From Cladopsammia gracilis (Eukaryota; Cnidaria; Anthozoa; Scleractinia; Dendrophylliidae), in contig JAJGOT010000346.1 in the NCBI GenBank assembly GCA_022457155.1, forward strand, positions 489,501-553,500: a stretch of DNA of 64,000 bases, in the 5' to 3' direction. This document shows positions 48,345-58,818 of this stretch, in pieces. Under the pieces are notes generated by a model. The model ran no database searches. It had not been told where the DNA came from and was given only the letters and a program-made list of their open reading frames with translations. Position 1 is the first letter of the stretch, and each line of letters starts with the position of its first letter. Position numbers and translations under genes: made by a program.

Positions 48345-50894
48345 TTAAGTTTCATCGCGTCTGTTCATCCCATAGGGTTCAAGAGTCTTGCCCTTGGAAA
48401 TTAAAAATCCTTCTCTGGCCTTACGAATGGCGTCTCTGTCAGAGTTAATGAGTTCAAGGGGAATGAGTTCTATGTCATTGATTGAATGGCCAGGAAGAGT
48501 AAAGTGATCTGAAACGGCGGTAGGCTGATGAATGTGATGTTGGTTAATGGCTTTTTCGATTGCGCGTCTGTGTTCGCCAAATCTGTCGCTGAGATGTCGT
48601 TTAGTCTCTCCTATGTATTGTACTTTGCATCTGCAGCACTGTATCATATATATGAGATTCGTAGATGAGCAAGAGATGTGGTGTCGTATTCGTTGTTGTT
48701 CGTTTGTAGAGAAAAAGGTGTAAAACGTGGTTCCCTCTGAGATAAAAGGACACGTTTTGCACCTATTTCTGTTACAGCGGAAAGCTCCTGGTGTTTGGGG
48801 GGGTGGTCTGCGGTGTTTGGCTCTGACTAAAATGTCACGGAGGTTGTTGCATCGGCGGTACGATATGAGAGGAGGAGAAGGGAATGCTTCTTTGCATCGT
48901 TGTGAAGAACGAAGAATGTTCAGATTGTTGAAAATGGTTCGACGTATGTTCGGAATGGCTGGATTAAATGTTACTACAAATGGGATTCTGTTAGACTCTT
49001 TTCTCTTAGATGTTTCGAGGGCTTCGCTGCGAGGAATCAGACGTACTTTCTCTATTTCTTCTTTAATAAAAAGGTGTTTATATCCTCTCTTGATTAAATG
49101 GGATGTGAGTGCGTTCGAACGAGTGTTAAAGTACTCATCCGTAGAACAAATTCTTCTCAATCGTAAGGCCATGCTAAACGGGATGGATTGTTTGGTGTGA
49201 GAGGGGTGGCAGGATGATTTAAGGAGATACTGATGCTTGTCTGTAGGCTTAACATAAAGGTCAGTTTCCAGTCTGCCGTTGATGAGCATTACGTTAACAT
49301 CAAGGAAGGGGATTTCGTTGTAGGAGAAGGAACTGGTAAATTTGATTGTAGGATGTAGGTTGTTTAAGTATGTGATAAAATCATTTAATTTTTCTTCTCC
49401 ATGCGTCCATAGAAGAAAGATGTCGTCGATGTAACGCCACCAGATAAGAGGAGAATGTGAAGCACCCGCTAGGGCGTGTTCCTCAAATTTTCCCATGAAG
49501 AGATTGGCGTAGGAGGGAGCCATTTTCGTGCCCATCGCTGTTCCATTAATTTGTCGGTAGTGTTGTCCATTGAAAGTAAACGTGTTGTTGGTGAGGATCA
49601 TGCGGATGAGATCACAGAGTCTGGTTGTCTGAATAGTGGGATTGAGTCGTCGGTCTAGAAAATCGCTGCACGCTTGGATTCCGTCTTTGTGAGGTATGTT
49701 TGTATAAAGTGAAGATACATCGAGGGTAACGAGTAAAACACCGTCAGGTAGTTGACCAATACTGTTGAGTCTGTTGAGAAAGTGGGTGGTGTCTTTTATG
49801 TGAGAGGGAAGTTTGGTCACCAGTGGTTGAAGGTGGAAGTCGACGAACTGGGAAATACGTTCTGTGGGATGGCTATTGCTGGAGACTATAGGGCGACCAG
49901 GATGACCTTGTTTGTGTATTTTAGGAATGGCGTAAAAGCGTCCTGGTTTAGGAGAGTTTTCTTGGAGGTATTTTGCTGTTTCGTCATCGATCATTTTGTC
50001 AGATCGTAAACTGGAAATGTATCTTATAACACATTTGTGAGTGAGCGGAGTGATGTCTTTGTCAATTTTTTCGTAGAATTGTGGGTCATTGAGTTGTCGA
50101 AGGCATTCATTTTCGTACCAGTCCATGTCCATGACAACCGTCCCCGAGCCTTTGTCTGCGGGCTTAATGATGATATCTTCTCGCCGGGTGAGTCGTTTCA
50201 GAGCTCGTCTTTCTCGTTTGGTCAAGTTGTCACGTACTTGAGTTGGCCTGGCGTTGAGTAGTTGTTCTTCTATGGTGTTGGAGAATGCGTCTAGTGAAGC
50301 GTCACGCCCAGGATGGGGTGTCCAAGTAGATTTCACACGAAAAGGGTTGTGGTCATTATGAGATGAATTATTGTTATTATCGTGAAAGTATTCATGCAGT
50401 CGGAGTCGTCTTATGAAATCAGAAATGTCTGCTCTGAATTCAGACCAGTTGATATGAGTTGGAGTTGGACAAAATTTTAGACCACGAGAGAGTACATTGA
50501 CTTCATCTTGAGTTAATTGCACGCTTGACAAGTTTATGACAGTGGTGGTGTCTAGTTTCCTATTTGTTTTTCTGCGTTTTCTTCTACGTCTTTTCTGTCT
50601 GGATGAGGTGTTATTAGAAGTGATCATGTTTCTGTCTGGGTCAGGATGCGTGTCTTGTGGAGGTCGCGTGTCTTGTACGTCTTGTGTGGTGGCGTGACGT
50701 CTGCGTTCCGCGGTAAGAATAGCTTGTTTGTGTAAAAGTATGTCTTTAAGTTTGCGGGTAAGATTAGAGATGTGACTGGAGAGTTTATTCGTAAGTGTAA
50801 TATAGGTTTTTGAATCATTGCAAACAGATCTCAGCTTTCTTAAACTTGATCTCGTCTTTTCGAAGGTCTTTAATTTTAATCCTGCACTCTTGAA
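48345..50894 (-). CDS. Penelope-like RT with GIY-YIG endonuclease
   Basis: From the ATG at 50,627 there are 760 codons, but the same frame is open to 50,894 and its extra part (RKLRSVCND..., ILTAERRRHATTQD) looks coding, so the real start is upstream or lost. RT blocks are LLVTLDVSSLYTNIP, GTAMGTKMAPSYANLFMG and WWRYIDDIFLLW, with the YIDD catalytic pair. The C-terminal nuclease has LIYMIQCC...QYIGET followed by an Arg-rich helix and a late Glu. It copies its RNA into cut host DNA. The frame is intact over the catalytic parts. The N-terminal basic run (RQKRRRRKRRK) may bind nucleic acid or act as a nuclear signal. Confidence 0.85.
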   Translation of the reverse strand, partial: FKSAGLKLKTFEKTRSSLRKLRSVCNDSKTYITLTNKLSSHISNLTRKLKDILLHKQAILTAERRRHATTQDVQDTRPPQDTHPDPDRNMITSNNTSSRQKRRRRKRRKTNRKLDTTTVINLSSVQLTQDEVNVLSRGLKFCPTPTHINWSEFRADISDFIRRLRLHEYFHDNNNNSSHNDHNPFRVKSTWTPHPGRDASLDAFSNTIEEQLLNARPTQVRDNLTKRERRALKRLTRREDIIIKPADKGSGTVVMDMDWYENECLRQLNDPQFYEKIDKDITPLTHKCVIRYISSLRSDKMIDDETAKYLQENSPKPGRFYAIPKIHKQGHPGRPIVSSNSHPTERISQFVDFHLQPLVTKLPSHIKDTTHFLNRLNSIGQLPDGVLLVTLDVSSLYTNIPHKDGIQACSDFLDRRLNPTIQTTRLCDLIRMILTNNTFTFNGQHYRQINGTAMGTKMAPSYANLFMGKFEEHALAGASHSPLIWWRYIDDIFLLWTHGEEKLNDFITYLNNLHPTIKFTSSFSYNEIPFLDVNVMLINGRLETDLYVKPTDKHQYLLKSSCHPSHTKQSIPFSMALRLRRICSTDEYFNTRSNALTSHLIKRGYKHLFIKEEIEKVRLIPRSEALETSKRKESNRIPFVVTFNPAIPNIRRTIFNNLNILRSSQRCKEAFPSPPLISYRRCNNLRDILVRAKHRRPPPQTPGAFRCNRNRCKTCPFISEGTTFYTFFSTNEQQRIRHHISCSSTNLIYMIQCCRCKVQYIGETKRHLSDRFGEHRRAIEKAINQHHIHQPTAVSDHFTLPGHSINDIELIPLELINSDRDAIRKAREGFLISKGKTLEPYGMNRRDET

Positions 50895-50950
50895 TCAGCA
50901 GTTAAAACTATTGATTCAAGAGTGCAGGATTAAAATTAAAGACCTTTGAA
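50855..50950. repeat. Palindrome at the 5' joint of the Penelope-like element
   Basis: Arms of about 40 bp (CGTCTTTTCGAAGGTC..., TTTAATTTTAATCCTGCACTC and TTGAATCA) flank a 13-nt loop with one mismatch. The left arm lies in the open RT frame, so the arm copies the first codons in inverted form. Confidence 0.6.
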
Positions 50951-51170
50951 AAGACGAGTAGCTTTTGTAAACGTTTCTACTGTTTATTTTTGTTAACCAA
51001 TCATATTTAATCTTTCATTTGAATCATTTTATATCTTGTAACCGTTTTATTCCATTTTTACTTAGCTCTTTGTAGCCCCTGATGAAGGTTAGTTTTGCCT
51101 AACCGAAATATTGGGCAATAAAATACCCTTTATAGCTGTCCGATCAGCCTTGCATTCAGTTTTAAGTTAT

Positions 51171-51563
51171 GTTGTAATGCACTAGCAGTAAGTTAACAGT
51201 AACATTACATGTCTACTCTTACAATAGTAACAACCTTGTTATAGGCTAATCAGATCAAATGAATCAGATGCTTATATTTTGTTGAGCGATTATCATGTTG
51301 ATAACTCCACGACATCTAAACGCTATCAGTTATTTCTCCGAACGAAATAGAACATAATAAACGAGGCTTACCTCAACACGCAGCTAGAAAAGCAGTTGAT
51401 TTCCAATGCAGCCTACGTACGGAAGAAAATAGTATATAGAAGTCGCGGCACGTATCTGACTTAGGCGTTTAGGTTTAGCTATTAAACAGTGGTCAACTAA
51501 CATTTACGAAATGACCAAGCTATTTTACTTCACCTGATATGACTGTTGGAGACAAGAAATTTT
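51171..51563. other. Noncoding spacer
   Basis: No gene or repeat is recognised. Confidence 0.35.
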
Positions 51564-52232
51564 AAGTGCATAATAGAAAGAGTCTAGAAACAATTTGGGG
51601 TTTTTCCCTTGTTAATCGGACTGGCTTGTTGCTGAGCCAGCGATTTATAGCCACGCATTGACACGCCGGGGGACTGCCGTATGAAAATGACGGGGTGCCC
51701 TTTTAGAATTTCGTTAGATGGGCATGGCTGAAAAGAAGTTTTATCCCTAGGAGCTACTAATTGTAAATTTTATATGGAAGTCTTCCCCCCCCCGGATTTT
51801 GGAGATTTGAGAGTAGATAGTTAATAGAGCTTTTCTGCATCCACTGTTTTTCACAGGCTTCTGTTTTACAGAGGTTTGTGTAATTACCATATTTTGAAAG
51901 TGCATAATAGAAAGAGTCTAGAAACAATTTGGGGTTTTTCCCTTGTTAATCGGACTGGCTGGTTGCTGAGCCAGCGATTTATAGCCACGCATTGACACGC
52001 CGGGGGACTGCCGTATGAAAATGACGGGGTGCCCTTTTAGAATTTCGTTAGATGGGCATGGCTGAAAAGAAGTTTTATCCCTAGGAGCTACTAATTGTAA
52101 ATTTTATATGGAAGTCTCCCCCCCCCCCCGGATTTTGGAGATTTGAGAGTAGATAGTTAATAGAGCTTTTCTGCATCCACTGTTTTTCACAGGCTTCTGT
52201 TTTACAGAGGTTTGTGTAATTACCATATTTTG
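51564..52232. repeat. Two near-identical 334-bp tandem units
   Basis: The units begin AAGTGCATAATAGAAAGAG at 51,564 and 51,898. They differ at single bases (CTTGTTGC versus CTGGTTGC) and in a C run. The high identity marks a recent tandem duplication. It is noncoding. Confidence 0.7.
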
Positions 52233-54430
52233 AAATAAAGTTTCATTAATGCAAAAATGCAACGTGTCATTTGTTTCTGTGACCCAACAAAAACAGAATG
52301 GTCCGACCTTTTCCATGCTTCATCAACAGCATTCTGTTATTTTTAATATGATATCTACAGATGCTACAAGCTTTGGAATATTCTCGAATTCCTCCATTTT
52401 TCCATTTAAGGCCCTTACGGCTTTTATGGAGTGTTTTGAGGTTTTGTTGCGAGGTCTTAATGTTCGTCCGAATGTTATCCTTCGGCGGCTTTACAACGAT
52501 AATCGTGGATTTATCCATATTAATCTAAGTGTATGGAATAAGCTAGCCATTAATCCTCAATACTTCTGGCTGCTTACTGGTGAGACCTCTAGAAGTCTTA
52601 CGAATGTTGTTTTTTTTTAACGAATTGGACACGACATAGAGATGCGAGTACGAAATTGCTCGCATCCTCGTCGTCGAGTGCGTCGAACTCGCCCCAACGC
52701 CGCACTGTGTCTATGACAGAGTACTTATGACGTTCAGTTGGTTGCGACAATATTTAAAAAATGACTGGATAGTCGTTATAAAAGGTAACAGGCCTAGCAC
52801 AAACCCTGCTCGTCGCTAAAAGCATTTTAGCCCAGTTTTAGAATAAGTCTACCCCAAGTACGTGCCTGAGAGATTTTTCTTTTCAGATCAAAATAAAGAT
52901 ATAACAGGCCCATTGTTCTAAATGTTATCGTTTCTTTGATCTTAGGAAAACATCTCTAGCTGTGATACTGACAGAAGGAATTTACGATTTCCAGAGCCGT
53001 TTAGAACTTGTGATACAATGTTTCTTCATCACGACTAAAAGATTGTAAGATCCAAGTCTTTTGCGATTGCCACGGTCTATATTGGAATAGTGGCATCTTG
53101 CAATTGTTTTTAGCTCCTCAGAGATTGTTCTTCGTTTAAGGGACGGACCATTATTTTTCTGGACGGGGGGATATGTGTAAAAAAAAATGTTTGCAGAGAA
53201 GTCAGATAAATTATTAAAAGATATTAGTTCCAAAACTGAACTCCTTCACCTTGCCTTCGCAAAAAGCAGCCAAAAAACTCTTCGTTGTGCCAGGACTTAA
53301 GGTCAGAATCTCAACGGGTTTTCATTCAAGGAATGCCGCTTGCCTTGCCATTTAACGTTGACATTCTGTCCGAGAAATGGGCGAGTTTCAGAAGTCTGTC
53401 ATCTTTCTGACGATATCACTATCAAGGCTAATGGGTCAATAACTGTTTACAAGCTAGTTATTTGGAGTAACCTATGGCGATGGGAATCATTTTAAATCAG
53501 CAATGTGCCTGACTCCACCGCTGGTACCACAGCTGGCCGGGTGGTACGAGTATGATGGCCTGTGGGAACAACGTCAAAAGAGGATCAGGACTTCGGTACT
53601 GTGGAATCGCGAAAAAGCCTGCTACTCCATTTGCCTGATTTCCTGTCGTATGCCCTTTATTTGCGCCAGTAGCTACGTAGGAATTAAAACGGTGAATCAT
53701 GTATAAAGGAACAACAAACTATAAATTACAAGGAGCGTATGTGGCCAAAATAATTGGCTATAGCCCTATTAAATTTTTTTCTAAAAATAGCTTATCTCAA
53801 TTATTTTTAGCACCAGAGAAGATAGCACTGTAAAAAATTAAAAAAAAAAATGTTTGCAGGAAGGTGCTCTTGGAAAAAAAAATGATTGCAGAGGCGCATT
53901 AATTAAAAAAAAATTGTTTGCAGAGGAAAATTTCTCATTCCCCCCCCCCCCCCCCCCAGAAAAATAATGGTCCGTCTCTAAGTTGTTGTGTTTCTCGGAG
54001 CTACAATAGGCGACAAAAATAGTTGACACACCCTATAACAAAAACGGTTTTCGTGACATATTTATCACTGTATCTTTCCATTCACTACACTCTGCCGCGT
54101 TATCCCCCGTCCCCCCATCCAATGTCGTATGATTGTAGCGACAGACTTGACGAAACGATACACAACCTTCTCTGGGGGGTGGGGGTGGGGAATTAGGGGG
54201 TGGGGCTGAAATGCCTCTCGTCCCGAACAAAATGGGGTTCAAAATGACAATGTGTCAACAATATTGTCGCCTATTGTCTGAAGTACGAAATGTGCTATTT
54301 CATCCCAAAAGTGCGAGGAAATTAATCGGTTATTACAATATTAATCTGCACTGTCCGATGTTTTGATTCATGCGAACGGCGTTAATAGCTGATTAATTAC
54401 ATTCTAATTGCAGCCGTTTATCGAATTTTA
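52233..54430. other. Noncoding or unassigned stretch
   Basis: A 123-codon frame starts at the ATG at 52,249 but has no recognised motif, and its antisense is also open. A pure C run lies at 53,941-53,957. A second C/G-rich run lies near 54,160-54,205. The string TTTTTGGACGGGG-like near 53,157 and AAAATAATGGTCCG near 53,960 recur with similar neighbours, hinting at a dispersed repeat. Confidence 0.35.
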
Positions 54431-54434
54431 TGGT

Positions 54435-55213
54435 GATGTTATAATACTAAATCTCTGGGTCTTACCATTGATGCACAACTCTCTTGGTCTAAACACGTTG
54501 ACGAGATAAGCAAGAGAGTCTCTTCAGCCATTGGTGCATTGAAACGTGTACGACCTTTTATTCCGACGGATGTTGCAGTTCAAATTTACAATGCTTTAAT
54601 ATTACCGCATTTTGATTACTGCAGCCCGGTTTGGGATAGTATGAGTGGCTGTTTGAGTGATAAATTACAAAAATTACAAAAATTACAAAATCGCGCTTCC
54701 AGAGTAATTACTCAATCATGTACCTTTTGATACGAGCTCCAACCTCCTTCTTGCGATGCTTAAGTGGGAGAAGCTGTCTCTTCGTCGTAAAAAGCAGAAA
54801 GCTTTAACTATGTTTTAACATTGAATGAACTTGCCCCAGACTATCTTCAATGTCTCTTCACTCAACGTCACGTTAATGATTATAACCTAAGAAATCTTGA
54901 AGGAAAGCTTTCGCTGCCCAAGCCAAATACTAATTACCTAAAACGAAGTTTTTGCTACAGCGGGGCCTGTTTGTGGAACAACTTGCCCCAAGATTTAAAA
55001 AGCGTTTGTTCTACTGGGCAGTTTAAACGGGGTATTAAGAAAGTATCTGAGATATCGGATTCCCACACGGCAATCATGTAAAGCAGTTGTACAAGTTTTG
55101 ATTTTTAATTATTGACTTGACTGATGATTCTCCGTGTTTAAATGAAGATTTACATTACATTACACATTACATTACATTACATTACATTACATTACATTAC
55201 ATTACATTACATT
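54435..55213 (+). pseudogene. 3' fragment of a non-LTR retrotransposon with (ACATT)n tail
   Basis: Successive frames encode LGLTIDAQLSWSKHVDEISK, ALILPHFDYCSPVWD, KLQKLQNRASRVIT, then ELAPDYLQCLF and SFCYSGACLWNNLP. These are the conserved C-terminal blocks of CR1/RTE-X-like RT proteins. The reading frame is broken by stops near 54,730 and 54,815. The copy ends in an ACATT pentamer repeat (55,151-55,213), the usual 3' microsatellite tail. Confidence 0.7.
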
Positions 55214-56294
55214 AGTCTTAGGCACGTGAATAAAGCGAGGCAAAATGGTCTTCGCTGGTAAAATTGACGAAGAAACTCGTGCCTTTAGGCGCATTGCACG
55301 AAAATACAAAGCGTTAAGACTGAAGTAAATGATGGACGAATTATACATTTGAAGGTCTTCAGAAAATCAGATTATTAAAAGACTGAAAAGGGGCCAATGT
55401 AACAAAGTCCACCACAAGAATGAGCGACCAGGCCGGCCAAGAAAGTTGAGTCCCCGTGTAGAGCGGCCATTCCTTCGACAAATTTGCTCTTTAAGGAAAA
55501 AAGAGGGGAATTTTACCGTAAAGCGAACATTTACCAAGTTTCTTGCAGACTGAGTACAACGCTGTAACACAGCGTGACACGCGCGCGTGACATAGCAAAT
55601 TACTGTCACTTGATGTGGCATTTACAAGAATTCTCAGTATTCATTTCTCGCATAATTCATGTATCAAACCCGAAGTTAGAACATGAAATATGTTCAATCT
55701 TTCATTCTGTTATAAAATCAGCCTTTAAAACGGGAAATATGTGTCTTTATTATATCTCTTAGTTAGTACGCGCGCTGTGATTGGTCATTTTAGAGGGCCG
55801 TATTTTTCAGTACGGCCCGCTAAATTTCAGTGTCCCAGCATAAGCCTAGCGTACGCTTACAAAAGTTGTTTTCTACGTTAAAAATTATCCAGAGGAAACG
55901 TTTGGAGCTAAATGGGTTAAAATGTCGGGTTACAAAAACTCTCTGCGATGAAATTAAGCTATAACTTTAGCGAAAAACTGATTAGCGGCGAATCAAAAAA
56001 GCATTGACAATTTTTGTAGCTACTTCTCGAAGAGAAATAGCTACTATGTCATCGAGTGTGTAAGTCCGTAAGTGGTCCAATCTTCGGATTGTGTTCGGAA
56101 CATATATCGGTTTTATTTCGGATTATCGGTTTTTATACGATTCCAAACTCGATGAAACTCGATGAAACTCGATCACGTCGACGATAGCCGAGACTAATCT
56201 CGATGTTACCCGATTCATTTTCGTCGGCTCTCGTCAACGATCGACTACTTATCGATTGAGACGTTCCAGCGACGTGCTTTCTTTCCATGTGGTC
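55214..56294. other. Noncoding spacer with a short hairpin
   Basis: GGGCCGTA / TACGGCCC (55,794-55,819) forms an 8-bp stem. ACTCGATGAA repeats three times near 56,148-56,175. No gene is seen. Confidence 0.4.
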
Positions 56295-56299
56295 GATGC

Positions 56300-56619
56300 T
56301 GTAATGCCTTCCCAGTCGTTTTGTTTAACACGTGACCCGGTCACGCGCATCCGGGATTTCAGTTTTTTGTAAGCTCCACGAGGGAGCAGTGTGTTTTTGG
56401 CAACGTCGCCCAACGCAGTTCTTTAGGCTTCGCACGAAGCATGTTGTAATAGCCATTACAGTCTTTGACGGTCCCTTCGGTCCGTTAACATCTTGTGAAC
56501 CAGCATTAAACGGAACTAAGGATCTTGTTAGACGTTTTGGTCATTGTGAAGTGAACCTTTCAGAATTTCTGCAACGCATGTTGCCCTCGCGCCGCCTTCA
56601 CCCAAAAGCGGTCGCTACA
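56300..56619 (+). repeat. 5' LTR of the Bel/Pao element
   Basis: 320 bp, TGTAATGCC...GTCGCTACA, with TG...CA ends. It contains several small hairpins (GCTCC...GGAGC; CTTCGCACGAAG) and no canonical TATA box that I can see. Confidence 0.9.
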
Positions 56620-56712
56620 GTCAAAGACTCGTATTTACCTCAAGGAACTTTGAAGACTTCTGTTTAATCTGAGGAACTCTAACGAATTGTATTTACGCCG
56701 AGGAACTTTACC

Positions 56713-58818
56713 ATGGATTCAGCACAATTCGACGATAAACACGAGGATACCGGACTCGGGCTAACCTTCGTGTCGAAACCAGAGGAATTTCTCATCGAGA
56801 AGAGCGCGAAAAAACACACCTCAGGTCCAGCTCACAAAGAAATCGTCGACTCAACAAAGACTGAGGTTAGCTCATCTGTTATTTTACCGGATAATGTGTC
56901 TTTACGTCCAAAAATAGAGGAAATTTCATCGATTACAAATGCCGACATTGTTGACGATTCGAGTAACACTAGGCCCAGGACCCTCACGGCCAAAGGGCGA
57001 GAATACAATTGTGGCTTGAAGAGAAGCGCTGCGATAGATAACGACCGTCAGTTTCGCTCTAAATTAGACACTTTTAAAGAGCAAATCCTCTCAGGCAAAG
57101 ATCCCAAGGAAATTAAGGAAGATATTTCAGCTTTGATCAAGGAGTTAGACGTTGTCTTACAAAGTTTTGACCAATGGATAGAGCTATCAGATGATTCGGA
57201 TGAAACTCATCAGGCCACAAGTAAACAAACTTATCTGCTTGACACATGGAAAGCAGTTCATGATACAGCCGTGAAAGAAATTGACAAATTACAAAATGAT
57301 GCAGCCTCTATCAGATCTCAAAGGTCCCACCGTTCACGTGTCTCGAAAGGGTCGGGATCAAGTAGAAGTTCTTGCAAGGAGACCCTGCTTGAATTTCGAG
57401 CTAAGAGAGCAGCCCTAGAAGAAACGTTGAAGTTTTCAGCAGTTATTGCCGAACAAAAACAGAAATTGGAACAGTTGAAAATACAAAAAGAACTTGGAGA
57501 AGTCATTGCACAAGAGCAAGTCTACCAAAAAGCAATGCAAGAAGAAATCTGTCTGCAGTCGCCTGCACTGCCGACGGAAACCTATGATCCAATTTCCACC
57601 TTTATTGCCAGCAATAATACTGACAAATATACATCTACACCGGATGCGCCTGCTACAACGCCCTTTGGCACTGGAACAACACCAGTGACTAAAGTAACAG
57701 TGACACCATCATCTACACCGGATGCGTCTGCTACAACGCCCTTTGGCACTGGAACAACACCAGTGACTAAAGTAACAGTGACACCATCATCTACACCGGA
57801 TGCGTCTGCTACAACGCCCTTTGACACTAGAACAACCCCAGTGACTAAAGTGACAGTGACGTCATCGTCTACACCACTTGACGTTGCATCTGTATCTTTG
57901 AATCAAGACCCTCAAGGATCAACCGATCGAATCTCACACTCTACCACTGCAACCACCTTCAGCTTAAGAGGACAAGCTCCTCCAGTTTACACATTGCCTG
58001 CGTGTACTATGTCCCAAATTGGACTCACACCTCCAAGAGGTTTTTGCGGAAATTTTCCAGCGTTTGTACCATCGTCATATACAGCCTACTCCCCTGCACC
58101 TCAAGATTATTCAGTGCAACTAACTGACACCCTAGCCAAGATCAGTCAGCTACAACGCCTCCCTCAAGCCACACCAGATGTTTTTAGGGGTGATGAGACT
58201 GACAAGACTAAATTCTTCCTGTGGGAGAATTCTTTTGATAGTCTGATTGATTCAGCACCAGTGACAGCCCAACAGAAACTACACTTCTTGTACCAATATT
58301 TGGATGGCAAAGCCAAGAAAGTGGTAGAGCAGCTTCAGTACTTAGTGCAGAACCCGGAAGGTGCGTATCAACAAGCCCGCACAATCCTCAAGGAACGTTT
58401 TGGCCACCCAGCGATAATTAGTACCAGTTTTCAGAAGAAACTAACAACCTGGCCAAAGGTGGGACCGAACGATGCAACAGCCTTAGAAGAATTCAGTGAC
58501 TTCCTTCAACAAGTGAAGATTGCAAGCGAACACATTCCGAGTCTCCAAGTCCTTAATTACCCGTCACAGATTCAAAGTCTTGTCGAAAAGCTGCCATCGT
58601 GGTTCAAGCCCAAATGGTCTGATAAAGTGCTGAAACTTCAGAAGAAAGAAGGCAAGGACACATTCCCTTCATTTGCGGACTTTGCTCAAGAAGTGCGTTA
58701 CCACGCTGAGCGTGTCAACATACCTCAAATTGTTCAAGCTTCAGGTTCAAGTGGTACATCAGACAGACCGTTTCAAACCTTTGAACCGCCAACCCCGCCT
58801 GCGTCCTCCAGCTGTTAA
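56713..58818 (+). CDS. gag: Bel/Pao Gag protein
   Basis: The protein has 701 residues from the ATG at 56,713. The N-terminal part is charged, with a coiled coil (about 225-285). Three tandem 26-residue Thr/Pro-rich repeats follow (57,637-57,870). The capsid-like DUF1759-type region (about 485-680) has FRGDETDKTKFFLWENSF, KLHFLYQYLDGKAKKVVEQ and ILKERFGHP. It ends shortly after HAERVNIPQI, where most relatives run on into zinc knuckles and protease. Here the pol frame continues in +1, so a frameshift or an indel separates them. Confidence 0.85.
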   Translation: MDSAQFDDKHEDTGLGLTFVSKPEEFLIEKSAKKHTSGPAHKEIVDSTKTEVSSSVILPDNVSLRPKIEEISSITNADIVDDSSNTRPRTLTAKGREYNCGLKRSAAIDNDRQFRSKLDTFKEQILSGKDPKEIKEDISALIKELDVVLQSFDQWIELSDDSDETHQATSKQTYLLDTWKAVHDTAVKEIDKLQNDAASIRSQRSHRSRVSKGSGSSRSSCKETLLEFRAKRAALEETLKFSAVIAEQKQKLEQLKIQKELGEVIAQEQVYQKAMQEEICLQSPALPTETYDPISTFIASNNTDKYTSTPDAPATTPFGTGTTPVTKVTVTPSSTPDASATTPFGTGTTPVTKVTVTPSSTPDASATTPFDTRTTPVTKVTVTSSSTPLDVASVSLNQDPQGSTDRISHSTTATTFSLRGQAPPVYTLPACTMSQIGLTPPRGFCGNFPAFVPSSYTAYSPAPQDYSVQLTDTLAKISQLQRLPQATPDVFRGDETDKTKFFLWENSFDSLIDSAPVTAQQKLHFLYQYLDGKAKKVVEQLQYLVQNPEGAYQQARTILKERFGHPAIISTSFQKKLTTWPKVGPNDATALEEFSDFLQQVKIASEHIPSLQVLNYPSQIQSLVEKLPSWFKPKWSDKVLKLQKKEGKDTFPSFADFAQEVRYHAERVNIPQIVQASGSSGTSDRPFQTFEPPTPPASSSC
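57637..57870 (+). repeat. Three 78-bp tandem repeats inside gag
   Basis: Each unit encodes 26 residues beginning TPDASATTPFGTGTTPVTKV. Units 1 and 2 differ by one residue; unit 3 has FDTRTT and a Ser change. The region is Thr/Pro-rich and probably a flexible linker. Confidence 0.85.

Larger units (their letters stand above)
48110..51170 (-). mobile_element. Penelope-like retroelement with inverted terminal copies
   Basis: The coding frame on the minus strand is flanked by a terminal block present downstream (about 48,110-48,345) and, in reverse complement, upstream (about 50,955-51,170). Both contain GTAAACGTTTCTACTGTTT, CCCCTGATGAAGGTTAG and GAAATATTGGGC in order. Inverted or tandem terminal copies are typical of this family. 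A second palindrome (about 50,855-50,950) lies at the 5' joint. Confidence 0.8.

Noticed and set aside
48727..50261. Plus-strand frames opposite the Penelope-like RT
   Set aside because: They are antisense shadows of a frame with clear RT and GIY-YIG motifs.
51079..51120. Intact hammerhead ribozyme
   Set aside because: The core is ordered correctly, but the base after the last stem and stem I do not fit, so it is reported only as ribozyme-like.
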